Of a stretch of DNA of 64,000 nucleotides, positions 1 through 8,698 are shown piece by piece. The position numbers and the translations under genes are program-made. Numbering within the stretch: the first letter of the stretch is position 1; the number at the start of each line of letters is the position of its first letter. The stretch is from assembly GCA_027486895.1 (NCBI GenBank), contig JAIXOE010000053.1:62001-126000 (forward strand), in the 5' to 3' direction. The DNA is from Sphingomonadales bacterium. GTDB taxonomy: Bacteria > Pseudomonadota > Alphaproteobacteria > Sphingomonadales > Sphingomonadaceae. The notes below the pieces were generated by a model. It was not told where the DNA came from. It made no database searches and saw only the letters and a program-made list of their open reading frames with translations.

Positions 1-758
1 AATTTGACTTTTTCTGGCGGCATTTGCGACGGGTTAGCGCTGGCTTCGATTTGACCGTATCTGCCAATCGAGGCTTGACAAACCGTCTTGCAAAAGGAGG
101 GATTGCGCGAGTTGCCACCATCCCGATGGGTATCGAGAGAGGCTTGTTTTCCCCCGCCCGCCGGGACCTAGATTTGCGCAGGGCATTGCTTGCCAGGTGC
201 GGTTTACCAGAAACCGCGACGCTGATGTTGGGCGTTGGACGGCACAGCGCCGAAAAAAGATGGCCGCTGGTACTTGATGCCTGTGTGGCAGCATCGCGCG
301 AAACGCCCTTGGGTCTGGTGATTATTGGTGACGGTCGGCAAAGGAGCCAGCTTATCCGGAATGTGGGTGCAAATCCCCACGTACATTTGCTCGCGCCGCT
401 TGAAGACCGCGTCATGCTTGCGCGTGTTTTGGCCAGTGGCGATGCCCTCATCCATGGCTGCGAGACAGAGACTTTTGGTATGGTGGCAGCAGAAGCAGCG
501 GCGTCCGGAATTCCCCTTATTGTGCCTGACGAGGGCGGTTCGTCATGCTTTGTGTCTGACGGGGCGGGTACTAGCTATAAATCGGGCGATCCTGTGGCCG
601 CAGCTGATGCGATCCGCGCGCTGATCATTGGAGGGATCGGCACAGCGCTTGAGCGAGCAAAAGTCGGAGCAAAAACCGTTCCCACGATAGAAGCGCATTT
701 CCGGCAACTCTTTGCACGCTACGAGGCGGCCAGCCATCGCAGCTATCGTGCTGCATGA
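1..758 (+). CDS. Glycosyltransferase family 4, C-terminal part
   Basis: The reading frame is open to the left edge, so the gene is 5' truncated by the window; about 251 residues remain. The visible part is the nucleotide-sugar-binding half of a GT-B fold GT4 enzyme: a P-M-G-I-E-(R)-G-L-F-S-P linker typical of the inter-domain region, a GVGRHSAEKRW stretch, and near the end the acceptor/donor signature E-T-E-T-F-G-M-V-A-A-E-A-A-A-S-G with the conserved Glu pair, then P-L-I-V-P-D-E-G-G. Family knowledge: transfers a sugar from a nucleotide or lipid donor, usually in LPS, capsule or glycolipid assembly at the inner membrane. It precedes a CDP-alcohol phosphatidyltransferase, which suggests a glycolipid or phosphopolymer role. 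Substrate cannot be read from the sequence. Confidence 0.85.
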   Translation, partial: FDFFWRHLRRVSAGFDLTVSANRGLTNRLAKGGIARVATIPMGIERGLFSPARRDLDLRRALLARCGLPETATLMLGVGRHSAEKRWPLVLDACVAASRETPLGLVIIGDGRQRSQLIRNVGANPHVHLLAPLEDRVMLARVLASGDALIHGCETETFGMVAAEAAASGIPLIVPDEGGSSCFVSDGAGTSYKSGDPVAAADAIRALIIGGIGTALERAKVGAKTVPTIEAHFRQLFARYEAASHRSYRAA

Positions 759-1032
759 CTGCGGGCATTGCCGATTAATCTTGCTTCCTCACCTGCTCGA
801 TAATGATGCGGGGTTTGTCCGTTGGCGGCGTCTACCCTGCATGATGAACTTTTCGATTAGTGATCGTGGCATGAAGATATTCCCAATCCCTGCCGCGCAG
901 CCTCTTCTCCGGATTAAGGCAACTAACCGTGGCCTGCCATGGTGGTGGAAGTTTCTGAATTTTGCGTGCCGCAATGTCCGCTGAAGCGCATAGAGGCGTT
1001 GGAACGCCGGGCGCGGGACCGAGAGATTTTCC

Positions 1033-1827
1033 TTGTTAGACGACCGACCCCCTCGAACGTTGAACGAGATTCACTTAGGATCTAGCAAAGTTGCTGGCGG
1101 AGTGGGCGTGCAGTCGGCACGCGCAGAGACGTGCGACAAGGCTGATATCGACGGTCTTGGCAACTCGCCGCCCTTATCGCGCGTTCAGCAAAATCTTCTA
1201 GCAGCCTCTGAACGCAAGGTTTTGGACTGGCTGTGCGCACATATGCCGAAAAGAGTTATGCCCGACCATCTAACGATCGTCGGCTTTCTCGGGACCATCA
1301 TGATTTTCTTGGGCTATTTTGCCAGCGAAGTTGACTCATACTGGTTTCTCGTCGTGATCGCGGGATATGCGATAAACTGGTTTGGAGATTCGTTGGACGG
1401 GAGCCTTGCACGATACCGGCATACCGAGCGCCCAAAATTCGGCTATTTCATAGATCATAGCCTCGATGCGGTTGGAAATCTTCTGACAATGGTAGGATTG
1501 GGCTGTACGGCTTTTGTGCGCATGGATGTCGCGTTGCTGGCGGCGGCATGCTATTTATTGTTGTCAGTCCATACATTTCTGGCAGCTCGGATCCTTGGAA
1601 CTTTCCGGTTATCCTATGGTCTGATGGGACCTACTGAACTTCGGCTAATGCTGATCGGTTTGACGATTGCGATGTTTTTACTCGATCCATACGTTCCCCG
1701 ATTGGGCGGTCATTCGGCGTTTGACCTTTTTGCAACCTTCGTTTCTGCGGCGCTTTTTGTAATTTTTGCAACGCAGACATTCGTCCTTGCTCGCGCGCTT
1801 CGCCAGTCTGAAGGCGGTTTGCTATAG
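1033..1827 (+). CDS. CDP-alcohol phosphatidyltransferase family protein
   Basis: A 264-residue integral membrane enzyme. It carries the complete family signature D-x2-D-G-x2-A-R-x9-G-x3-D-x3-D: the DSLDG, SLAR and G-YFI-D-HSL-D elements lie near residues 118-145, with four catalytic Asp residues all present. Several hydrophobic segments follow (about 155-255). Members transfer a phosphoryl-alcohol from a CDP-alcohol to an alcohol acceptor (phospholipid head groups, phosphoinositol, cardiolipin). The first about 70 residues are polar and not family-like. The start used is TTG at 1033; a later start is possible. The 274 bp between this gene and the glycosyltransferase upstream hold no gene I can support. 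Which alcohol is used is unknown. Confidence 0.88.
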   Translation: MLDDRPPRTLNEIHLGSSKVAGGVGVQSARAETCDKADIDGLGNSPPLSRVQQNLLAASERKVLDWLCAHMPKRVMPDHLTIVGFLGTIMIFLGYFASEVDSYWFLVVIAGYAINWFGDSLDGSLARYRHTERPKFGYFIDHSLDAVGNLLTMVGLGCTAFVRMDVALLAAACYLLLSVHTFLAARILGTFRLSYGLMGPTELRLMLIGLTIAMFLLDPYVPRLGGHSAFDLFATFVSAALFVIFATQTFVLARALRQSEGGLL

Positions 1828-2043
1828 ATTAGGTTCGTTCACGCCCAAGCTTTGCGAATAATCGCGATTAAAGGTGCGGATTAGCCGCTGCTTCGGCGTC
1901 AATGCAGTATGAACGCAGCAGCGATTTCTTGTTTTCGGTCTCCGGCAGTGCCCGCCGGGTCGCAGCAGCCGCCATTCGTGCATGACATTGGATGGCGGCT
2001 GCACTATTACCGTACGCATGACAAATTCATTGGAACAGCTTGT

Positions 2044-2616
2044 TTGAAAGTTGACGGCGGTCTTGAAGCTGTCTTTACATCAAATCGCGCCTTGCTCGGT
2101 CGGTTTGTACGCGCACGATTGCGCGCCGACGATGCAGTTGACGATATTCTCCAAGAATTGTGGGTCAAAGTGCACGGGTTGGAACCCGGTCCGATAGCGG
2201 AACCGTTGGCGTATCTTTACCGGATGGCGGATAACCTCGTCCTCGACAAAAAACGCGCGGCTGCCAGGCAGATGGCCCGCGATCACGCATGGTCAGAGCG
2301 GCGATCAAATGGCGCATTACCAGACTCCGACCCGGCCCCGAATCCGGAGCGCGTCGCCGTAGCGCGGGATTTTCTGAACCGCGTCAATGCTCGCCTGAAA
2401 TTGCTGCCAGCGCGCACTGTTGAAATTTTTCATGCAGTCCGAATTGAGAAGCGTCCACAAAAGGAACTTGCAGTCGAACTCGGGATAAGCATTAGCGCGA
2501 TAGAAAAGCATCTGCAGCGAGCATACCGAGAGGTTATCATCGTCCGCGAAGAGCTGGAATGCGACCCGGCGCCATCCATCCCAACAGTTTTGGAGGGCCT
2601 GGCTCATGATGCCTGA
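2044..2616 (+). CDS. ECF RNA polymerase sigma factor, FecI-like
   Basis: Sigma-70 family extracytoplasmic-function sigma factor, about 190 residues from a TTG start at 2044; an ATG at 1909 gives 235 residues, but its first 45 residues do not look like sigma region 2. Region 2 is seen in L-L-G-R-F-V-R-A-R-L-R-A-D-D-A-V-D-D-I-L-Q-E (core binding and -10 recognition), and region 4 in L-P-A-R-T-V-E-I-F followed by a helix-turn-helix (E-L-A-V-E-L-G-I-S-I-S-A-I-E-K-H-L). The 3' end overlaps the FecR gene by 11 bp, and a TonB receptor follows, so this is a FecI-FecR-receptor cell-surface signalling unit. In such systems the sigma factor drives transcription of the receptor gene when the ligand is bound outside. 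Confidence 0.9.
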   Translation: MKVDGGLEAVFTSNRALLGRFVRARLRADDAVDDILQELWVKVHGLEPGPIAEPLAYLYRMADNLVLDKKRAAARQMARDHAWSERRSNGALPDSDPAPNPERVAVARDFLNRVNARLKLLPARTVEIFHAVRIEKRPQKELAVELGISISAIEKHLQRAYREVIIVREELECDPAPSIPTVLEGLAHDA

Positions 2617-3544
2617 AAGTGATTTACTCGACACCGCCCTTGGCTGGCACGCCAAACTTGCCTCTCCGCAAGCGACTGGAAGCGATTGGGCCGAGTTCAC
2701 CGATTGGCTTGAGGCCGATCCTGCAAATGGCGCGGCATATGATCGGGTCGCGTTGGCTGACCATGCCTATGACGAAGCCATGGTGATCAACACGCCGCCG
2801 CCTGTAATGGCACAGAATGATAATGAGCCAGAAGCTTGGTATCGCCGCAAGACTTTGTTCGCGGTAGCTGCCAGCGTTGCTTTGGCTCTGGTTGCCGGTC
2901 CGCTGATATTGAATAATCGGGACTTGCAGACGATCCAAACGGGACCTGGCGAAAATCGTGAGATCGCGCTTGGCGATGGTTCGCTGGTCGCCCTTAATGG
3001 TTCCAGCAAGATCGAGATTGATATGGAAGGCAAACGTTTTGCAAGGCTTGCGGAAGGTGAGGCGCTGTTTTCGATTAAGCATGATCCGTACCGTCCATTC
3101 ACTGTGGAAGTGGATAACCATACGCTGGTCGACGTGGGGACTGAGTTCAATGTCCGTCAGGACAAAGAAGGTCTGGAAGTTGCCGTTAGTGATGGTGCAG
3201 TTGAATTTAATCCTGATGACGCAGCATTGGTGGTGCGGGCCGGCAATCAGGTAAAGGTGGCCCGCAATTCTGCAAAACCAATATTGAGCAAAACCGAGCT
3301 GTCAAGCGTTGGCAGTTGGCGCAAGGGAAGGCTAGCCTATAGCGCCGCGCCCTTGAGCCGGGTCGCAGCCGACCTATCCAGACTATTGGGTGTACCGGTT
3401 ACAGTCGATTCAGCGGTGAGCAATCGCCGCTTTTCCGGTTTGATTCAAATCGATGGAAATCGAGAACAATCCATGCGACGCTTGCAGGCACTGCTCGGGG
3501 TGACTGTGCGGCAAAACGATAAAGGGTGGGTCTTATCCAATTAA
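2606..3544 (+). CDS. FecR family anti-sigma/transmembrane signal transducer
   Basis: 312 residues. Order: cytoplasmic N-terminal DUF4880-type region (about 8-60, with W-A-E-F-T-D-W-L-E-A-D-P-A-N-G-A-A-Y), one membrane segment (about 83-102), periplasmic FecR domain (about 108-205, beginning I-Q-T-G-P-G-E-N-R-E-I-A-L-G-D-G-S), and a C-terminal secretin/TonB short N-terminal-like domain (about 240-312, A-P-L-S-R-V-A-A-D-L-S-R-L-L-G-V-P-V). Family role: holds or activates the cognate FecI sigma at the membrane and contacts the signalling domain of the TonB receptor in the periplasm. It overlaps the sigma gene by 11 bp and the receptor starts 4 bp after its stop. Two adjacent ATGs (2606, 2609) are equally plausible starts. 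Confidence 0.92.
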   Translation: MMPESDLLDTALGWHAKLASPQATGSDWAEFTDWLEADPANGAAYDRVALADHAYDEAMVINTPPPVMAQNDNEPEAWYRRKTLFAVAASVALALVAGPLILNNRDLQTIQTGPGENREIALGDGSLVALNGSSKIEIDMEGKRFARLAEGEALFSIKHDPYRPFTVEVDNHTLVDVGTEFNVRQDKEGLEVAVSDGAVEFNPDDAALVVRAGNQVKVARNSAKPILSKTELSSVGSWRKGRLAYSAAPLSRVAADLSRLLGVPVTVDSAVSNRRFSGLIQIDGNREQSMRRLQALLGVTVRQNDKGWVLSN

Positions 3545-3548
3545 TTTT

Positions 3549-5918
3549 ATGATCCGCTACCTGTTCGTTCCATCAGTAATTGCAGCAGGCTTCGCTACAC
3601 CGGTTGCGGCCGCAGATACACGCAACTTTGCAATTCCAGCGTTGCCCATGGATCAGGCGTTAATGCGGCTGGGCGAACAGGCCGGGGTTTCGATTGGCGG
3701 GAGCGATCCCCGCATTCAATCAACGCAGTCAAGTCCGGTAAAGGGCAGAATGACACTGGCGAATGCCTTGCGTAAAATGCTCAAGGGAAGCGGCCTTACC
3801 TTCGTCATTGTCGATACTCGAACGGTGCGGATCGTAGCTATGCCTGCTCAGCGCCAGCGGCCAACAAAAGCAATTCCGAAGCCGAAGCCTCGAGCAAATC
3901 CAACCCCTCCAGCCGATCGCCCTCCTGAACCTTTGGCCGAACCCAAGGAAATTGTTGTTACAGCGAGCAAGCAAAGCCAACCGCTTTCGCGTTATCCAGG
4001 AACCGCACGTGTAGAGCAGATCGGCGCTCCGGGTCTTAACGCTGAGCGAGGAACCGCGGCGCTTGTTGGCCGGCTCCCAGAACTATCGTCGACAAATCTC
4101 GGGCCTGGCCGAAACAAGCTGTTCATCAGGGGGATCTCCGACAGCAGCTTTTCGGGGCCGACTCAATCCACGGTTGGCCTTTATCTGGGCGATATGCGGC
4201 TGACCTATAATGCTCCTGATCCTGATCTGCGCTTTTATGATGTCGAGCGGATCGAAATCATAGAGGGGCCCCAAGGGACGCTTTATGGAGCGGGCGTGCT
4301 CGGCGGCATTGTCCGGATTATGCCCAACCGCCCCGATCTTGAAAATTTTGCGGCGCGAGCAAGTCTTGGATCAACACATACCGACCGGGGCGCGCCGGGT
4401 TATGATGTCGAAGGCATGATCAATGTTCCACTGTGGAAGGACCGTGTCGCGCTGCGTGTTGTTGGTTATGAACAGGTTGAAGGTGGTTATATTGACAATC
4501 CGCAACTGGGCCAGCGGAACACCAACCGAACCACCATCGATGGAGCCCGTATCTCGCTCGAGATCGATCCCGGCGATGCCTGGCGGCTTTCGGCGATGGG
4601 CGTCATTCAAAATCTTGACACACGTGATGGGCAATATGCCCAGCGCGGCCTGCCGAAGTTGAGCCATAACGCTGCGATCAGCCAGCCGCACGACAATGAC
4701 TTTCGCGGACTTAATGTCGTCATTGGCAAAAGTTGGCGAGATTTCGAGCTGACCTCAAGCTTCAGCATCATCGATCACATACTCGACGAACGTTTCGATC
4801 CTGCAAGGGTAGCAGGGCCAGGCACTGCATTTGACCGAATGAGCCGTTACAAGATGCTTGTGCATGAAACGCGACTGTCGTCGCGGCCCGGTGCCTGGAT
4901 AAGCTGGGTAGGGGGCATAGGCTATACCGATAGCCGCGACCGGACCGAACAATTTTTGGGTGAATTACCCGATCCGCCGCGCATCAGTTCGGTCCAAAGC
5001 GAGAAGAGCGAGATCGCTTTGTTCGGCGAGGCAACCGTTCCCGTGAGTGGACGATTGTCGATTACCGGCGGCAGCAGGCTCGTTCGCGCCCAAGTGTCAG
5101 GCGAGATCCTTGGCAATGAAGCTGAACCCACGCGCCGGCAGTGGCGCGTGCTACCTACTGCTGCGCTCTCGTGGCGGCCGCATGGCCGGCTTCAGGCATT
5201 TGCCCGCGTTCAGACCGGCTTTCGCAGTGGGGGTCTTGCTATCGATCAGGCGGGTAGCACCAGCCGTTTTCAATCCGACCAAATCTATACAGCTGAGGCC
5301 GGGGTGAGATTTGGCGATGCCTCCCAAATCGCAAGCACGCCGATATCGGGCTCTGCAACTATATTTCACACAGGCTGGAGCGACATTCAGGCGGATTTGC
5401 TGGATGCCAACGGGCTCCCCACAACGCTCAATATCGGAAACGGACATATCGATGGCGTGCAAGCAGCGCTCAATTGGCGCCCGAACCAAGAATTATCGTT
5501 CGAGGGAGCTGCGTTTGTGAACCGAAGCCGTCTCGACAATCCAAGCGCCGAGTTAATGGATCTCGACAATATCCCGCTGCCAAATATCCCACGTTATGGC
5601 AGCAGGCTATCTGTGCGCTGGGCCCGCCAGCTATCGGACGGCCTGACCTTTCAGACCGACGCAATTATACGCTACCGCAGCGGTTCGAATGTCGGAACCT
5701 TACCGCCATTATTGTTAGAGCAGGGCGAATATGCCGAAGCCGATCTGGCAGCAATGTTGCGTTCTGAAAGCTGGCAGCTGACCCTCGACCTCACCAATGT
5801 TTTCAATGCCCGGAAAAACAGCTTCGCTTTTGGAAACCCCTTTACCGCATCGCTCGGTGATCAAATTACTCCGCTCCGCCCGCGATCGCTGCGCGTGGGC
5901 ATGTCATTTGGCTTTTGA
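3549..5918 (+). CDS. TonB-dependent receptor with N-terminal signalling (STN) domain
   Basis: 789 residues with a signal peptide ending near A-A-A-D (about residue 23). The STN domain (about 25-95, beginning N-F-A-I-P-A-L-P-M-D-Q-A-L-M-R-L-G-E-Q-A-G) marks a transducing receptor. A Pro-rich linker follows (P-K-P-K-P-R-A-N-P-T-P-P-A-D-R), then the E-I-V-V-T-A box, plug domain (about 140-250) and a beta-barrel ending in aromatic Phe. The outer membrane receptor imports an unknown ligand, usually a ferric siderophore or haem in FecIR systems, and reports its binding to FecR and so to the sigma factor encoded just upstream. The gene is 4 bp from fecR-like, so co-transcribed. The substrate cannot be assigned from sequence. 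Confidence 0.93.
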   Translation: MIRYLFVPSVIAAGFATPVAAADTRNFAIPALPMDQALMRLGEQAGVSIGGSDPRIQSTQSSPVKGRMTLANALRKMLKGSGLTFVIVDTRTVRIVAMPAQRQRPTKAIPKPKPRANPTPPADRPPEPLAEPKEIVVTASKQSQPLSRYPGTARVEQIGAPGLNAERGTAALVGRLPELSSTNLGPGRNKLFIRGISDSSFSGPTQSTVGLYLGDMRLTYNAPDPDLRFYDVERIEIIEGPQGTLYGAGVLGGIVRIMPNRPDLENFAARASLGSTHTDRGAPGYDVEGMINVPLWKDRVALRVVGYEQVEGGYIDNPQLGQRNTNRTTIDGARISLEIDPGDAWRLSAMGVIQNLDTRDGQYAQRGLPKLSHNAAISQPHDNDFRGLNVVIGKSWRDFELTSSFSIIDHILDERFDPARVAGPGTAFDRMSRYKMLVHETRLSSRPGAWISWVGGIGYTDSRDRTEQFLGELPDPPRISSVQSEKSEIALFGEATVPVSGRLSITGGSRLVRAQVSGEILGNEAEPTRRQWRVLPTAALSWRPHGRLQAFARVQTGFRSGGLAIDQAGSTSRFQSDQIYTAEAGVRFGDASQIASTPISGSATIFHTGWSDIQADLLDANGLPTTLNIGNGHIDGVQAALNWRPNQELSFEGAAFVNRSRLDNPSAELMDLDNIPLPNIPRYGSRLSVRWARQLSDGLTFQTDAIIRYRSGSNVGTLPPLLLEQGEYAEADLAAMLRSESWQLTLDLTNVFNARKNSFAFGNPFTASLGDQITPLRPRSLRVGMSFGF

Positions 5919-6017
5919 CAACGTTTGGACGATCCAACTGATGTGACCAACTTTCTGAACACAAAGGAAAACTTGGCAAAAGGCAAGAAGGTGTACGATC
6001 AAGATTGCGTCAGCTGA
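5919..6017 (+). pseudogene. Cytochrome c-like remnant, truncated at the haem motif
   Basis: Directly after the receptor stop, and in the same frame, the sequence can be read for 32 codons to a TGA at 6015-6017. The last part (from 5955) reads N-T-K-E-N-L-A-K-G-K-K-V-Y-D-Q-D-C-V-S and then stop. This is the usual lead-in to a class I cytochrome c haem site (G-x2-V-Y-x3-C-x2-C-H); the TGA sits exactly where the second Cys of CxxCH would be, followed by AAC where CAC (His) is expected. No continuation is seen downstream. Seen: the match to the pattern. Inferred: a decayed or recombined cytochrome c fragment. The short length leaves room for chance. Confidence 0.45.
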
Positions 6018-6152
6018 AACGAGTTTGCATTTTAAACCTTTGGGCATCTTTTGACTAATTTATCGAAATTTAAAATATTTATTCGACCTCGCAACATTTC
6101 ACGCCTCTTCCGCGTCGCTGACCTTCGAACACTTGTTTCCGTTGTGACCTGT

Positions 6153-7514
6153 TTAACCAGACGCTTCGACTATGATCACCGTGCCGGGAGAATTATCCTG
6201 CACATCAATATTAAAGCCGTGCGCCAGGGCAATTGCGTGCACAAGTGACAGGCCAAGCCCAGTACCTGGTGTCGTTCTGCTTTTCTCGAGCCGATAAAAT
6301 CGGTCAAAGATCCTATCGCGGTCGGCAAAAGCAATGCCCGGGCCATCGTCGGCTACTCTTGCCTGCCACTTTTCAGTCGTGCCCTTGAGGCCCAGAGTGA
6401 TTGAACTGCCGACAGGTGTGTGGGTAAGCGCATTTTCGATAAGATTGGTGAACAATTGCTGCAGCAGTGCGCGATCGCCACTCACCTTCACAGCAGCGCC
6501 GATCGAAGCTGACAGCCGTCTGCCTCCGTCCGCCGCTACGGGTTCGTAGATTTCGGCTAACTCCTGCAACAGAGCAGATAGATCGACAGGAGCGAAGTTG
6601 GACCGCGCGGCACCTGCTTCAATTTGCGAAATGCGCAGAAGCGATGAAAACACCTCAAGCATATTGTCTGCGTCGCGCAGCGATCGGGTCACCAGCGATT
6701 GCCGGGTGAACTCGTCCTTTGCTGAATCGATCTGTTCAAGCCTCTGTTTGAGCCGCGTTAGCGGCGTCCGCAGGTCGTGCGCGATGTCGGACGAAACCTG
6801 CTTCAATGCCTCCATGCTGGCTTCGAGCTGGGTTAGCATGGCGTTGAGTTGGATCGCCAAGCGGTCAAACTCGTCATTGCGCAAACTAAGCGGCATCCGG
6901 CTCGCGATGCGCCCCTGCGCGACATCGTTCGCCACAGCGTTGAATCTGTCCAAACGTCTGAGCACAAGGAACGAAACAAAAGTACCCCCGATGATTGCAA
7001 ATAACATGATGGCCAAAACCGACGCTGCAAGGGTCTGGAGCAGAGCCTCTCGTAACTCGGTTAGCTGCTCGTCTTCCTGTGCAACAAGAATATAGGAACC
7101 ACTGGCAAGCTTGATCCCAAAGCCGATGGCGCCTTCGCCTTCGAATGGACTCGGTCCTATTAAAACTTTTTGCATTTCATCGGCATCGATGGTGATGCTG
7201 CCTATGGGCCGCAGCTTCAGCCCGATCTGGTCGACAATGATCTGGCCCTTTGCGTCGATAACGGTGCGCCGGAATTCGTCATCGGCGGTCTGGCTGCCAG
7301 ACATCTCGAGGATATCATCAATAGCCCCTTCATCCATAAATCGCTCGATGTTTTTAGCATCCATTTCTACAGCGGCGATCATCTGCTCTTCAAGTGTTCG
7401 GGTAGCTGTCTCAAACACCACGATAAGCAGGAGAACCGAGGCGGCAGCAAAGAGCAGGCCGGAAACCATGGCCAGCCGAAAGGTGGTTGACCGGAAAAGC
7501 TTACGCGCCTGCAT
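6153..7514 (-). CDS. Sensor histidine kinase
   Basis: 453 residues from the ATG at 7514, which overlaps the end of the response-regulator gene by 14 bp (translational coupling); an upstream extension to 7568 is unlikely. Two membrane segments (about 12-34 and 158-182) enclose a periplasmic sensor region of about 120 residues. Then come a HAMP domain, the HisKA dimerisation helix with the phospho-acceptor His in S-D-I-A-H-D-L-R-T-P-L-T-R, and the HATPase domain with N-box L-I-E-N-A-L-T-H-T-P and G-boxes D-D-G-P-G-I-A and G-T-G-L-G-L-S. It autophosphorylates and passes phosphate to the adjacent OmpR-family regulator. The PepSY protein encoded first in the operon may be a target or an accessory periplasmic regulator. 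The signal is unknown. Confidence 0.93.
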   Translation of the reverse strand: MQARKLFRSTTFRLAMVSGLLFAAASVLLLIVVFETATRTLEEQMIAAVEMDAKNIERFMDEGAIDDILEMSGSQTADDEFRRTVIDAKGQIIVDQIGLKLRPIGSITIDADEMQKVLIGPSPFEGEGAIGFGIKLASGSYILVAQEDEQLTELREALLQTLAASVLAIMLFAIIGGTFVSFLVLRRLDRFNAVANDVAQGRIASRMPLSLRNDEFDRLAIQLNAMLTQLEASMEALKQVSSDIAHDLRTPLTRLKQRLEQIDSAKDEFTRQSLVTRSLRDADNMLEVFSSLLRISQIEAGAARSNFAPVDLSALLQELAEIYEPVAADGGRRLSASIGAAVKVSGDRALLQQLFTNLIENALTHTPVGSSITLGLKGTTEKWQARVADDGPGIAFADRDRIFDRFYRLEKSRTTPGTGLGLSLVHAIALAHGFNIDVQDNSPGTVIIVEASG

Positions 7515-8178
7515 TGACCATATAGCCAGCGCCGCGGATGGTCTTGATGACGGGCGTCTCACCCTCACGGTCGAGCTTGCTGCGCAGTCGGCTTATATGC
7601 GTTTCGACAACACTGGTTTTGGGATCGAAATGGAACCCCCAGACCCCTTCGAGAAGCATCGTCCTTGTCACAACGCGGTCAGCGTGCCGCATTAAATATT
7701 CAAGCAATCGATATTCCTGAGGCTGCAAGTCAATCTCACGGCTGCTTCGCGTTACCCGTCTGCTGAGCAAATCGATCCGCAGCTGACCGACCACCAGCTC
7801 CGTTTCTACAGGCCCGGTGCGCGGTCGCCGTGCCAATGCGTTGATCCGCGCGGCCAACTCTACAAACTCAAAAGGTTTGACAAGATAATCATCGCCGCCC
7901 GCTTCAAGTCCCGCGACGCGGTCGAGTACGCCGTCAAGTGCGGTAAGAAACAACACGGGTGCAAGATCGCCAGTCGCGCGGATAGCACGAACCATCGAGA
8001 GCCCGTCCATGCCCGGAAGCATACGGTCAACGATTAGAACATCATAAGCTTCGCCCGTGGCGAGCATGAATGCATCGCGGCCATCATGCGCCAGATCGAC
8101 GACATGGCCCAATTCTTCAAGACCGCGCGCAATGTAGCGCGCGGTCTCGATTTCGTCTTCGGCGACCAAAATTTTCAT
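7501..8178 (-). CDS. Two-component response regulator, OmpR/PhoB family
   Basis: 225 residues. Receiver domain (1-115) with the acidic pocket E7-D8, phospho-acceptor D51 in L-I-V-D-R-M-L-P-G-M-D-G, the conserved Thr in F-L-T-A and Lys in V-K-P-F. The C-terminal winged-helix DNA-binding domain (about 130-223) has the OmpR-type L-Q-P-Q-E-Y-R-L-L-E-Y-L-M-R-H and I-S-R-L-R-S-K-L-D-R-E elements and ends with the typical I-R-G-A-G-Y. It is transcribed between a PepSY protein gene (97 bp upstream) and its kinase (14 bp overlap). Phosphorylation is expected to promote dimer binding to direct repeats in target promoters; no target site was firmly identified here. Confidence 0.95.
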   Translation of the reverse strand: MKILVAEDEIETARYIARGLEELGHVVDLAHDGRDAFMLATGEAYDVLIVDRMLPGMDGLSMVRAIRATGDLAPVLFLTALDGVLDRVAGLEAGGDDYLVKPFEFVELAARINALARRPRTGPVETELVVGQLRIDLLSRRVTRSSREIDLQPQEYRLLEYLMRHADRVVTRTMLLEGVWGFHFDPKTSVVETHISRLRSKLDREGETPVIKTIRGAGYMVNAGA

Positions 8179-8275
8179 GCATTCGTCCTGTTGCGTTGGT
8201 AAGTCGTTTCATGCTGGTGCCGGTCGGAACGGGATGAAAAGGGGAGGGGAAACATCCCGCCCGGCCAGCATAAAC

Positions 8276-8698
8276 TTAATCGGCGCCTTCACCTCCTTCG
8301 CCCGCTTCGCCCGCTTCGCTGTCGTAGGCAGCAACCGATTTAACCTGCCCCGACATCGCGTCGACCATCACATTGCGCTCGTTTGCGCCGCTACCGACGC
8401 TCACTTCCCACATCGGCGTTGCCGCTTCGTCATCGATTTCGACTTCGCTAGCCTTGAGACCGGTATGCTGTTCGGCAGCACGGGCGGCGTCACCCGCCGA
8501 AACACGTGCTTGCGCCAGCATTTGTGCTTCGCGAGCATCGTCCGCTCGCTCGTCAGCCATATCCATTTTCCCGGCCATTTGGCCGCGCGGGCTCGGGGTT
8601 TCGCCCGCAAACGCCGCAGCGCCCATTCCGGCGATACCAGTTACCCCAATGGCTGCCGCAGCAATGGCCATTTTTGCAGATCTACTCAATTGTTTCAC
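8276..8698 (-). CDS. PepSY-domain periplasmic protein
   Basis: 140 residues with a signal peptide (about 1-31, hydrophobic A-I-A-A-A-A-I-G-V-T-G-I-A-G, cleavage near A-F-A). After an acidic, Met/Ala/Arg-rich spacer comes one PepSY-like domain (about 65-125: A-R-V-S-A-G-D-A-A-R-A-A-E-Q-H-T-G then W-E-V-S-V and V-D-A-M-S-G-Q-V). The tail is Glu/Gly-rich. PepSY domains are thought to act as inhibitory or regulatory modules in the envelope. It is the first gene of a PepSY-regulator-kinase group; similar neighbourhoods are common in proteobacteria, where the small protein is often controlled by the two-component pair. No known enzymatic role. Confidence 0.82.
   Translation of the reverse strand: MKQLSRSAKMAIAAAAIGVTGIAGMGAAAFAGETPSPRGQMAGKMDMADERADDAREAQMLAQARVSAGDAARAAEQHTGLKASEVEIDDEAATPMWEVSVGSGANERNVMVDAMSGQVKSVAAYDSEAGEAGEGGEGAD

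Noticed and set aside
712-984. Plus-strand frame of 90 codons after the glycosyltransferase
   Set aside because: Overlaps the end of the real gene, has no ribosome site or family pattern and no sensible protein character.
6051-6248. Plus-strand 65-codon frame near the kinase end
   Set aside because: Overlaps the 3' end of the kinase gene on the opposite strand and has no family pattern.
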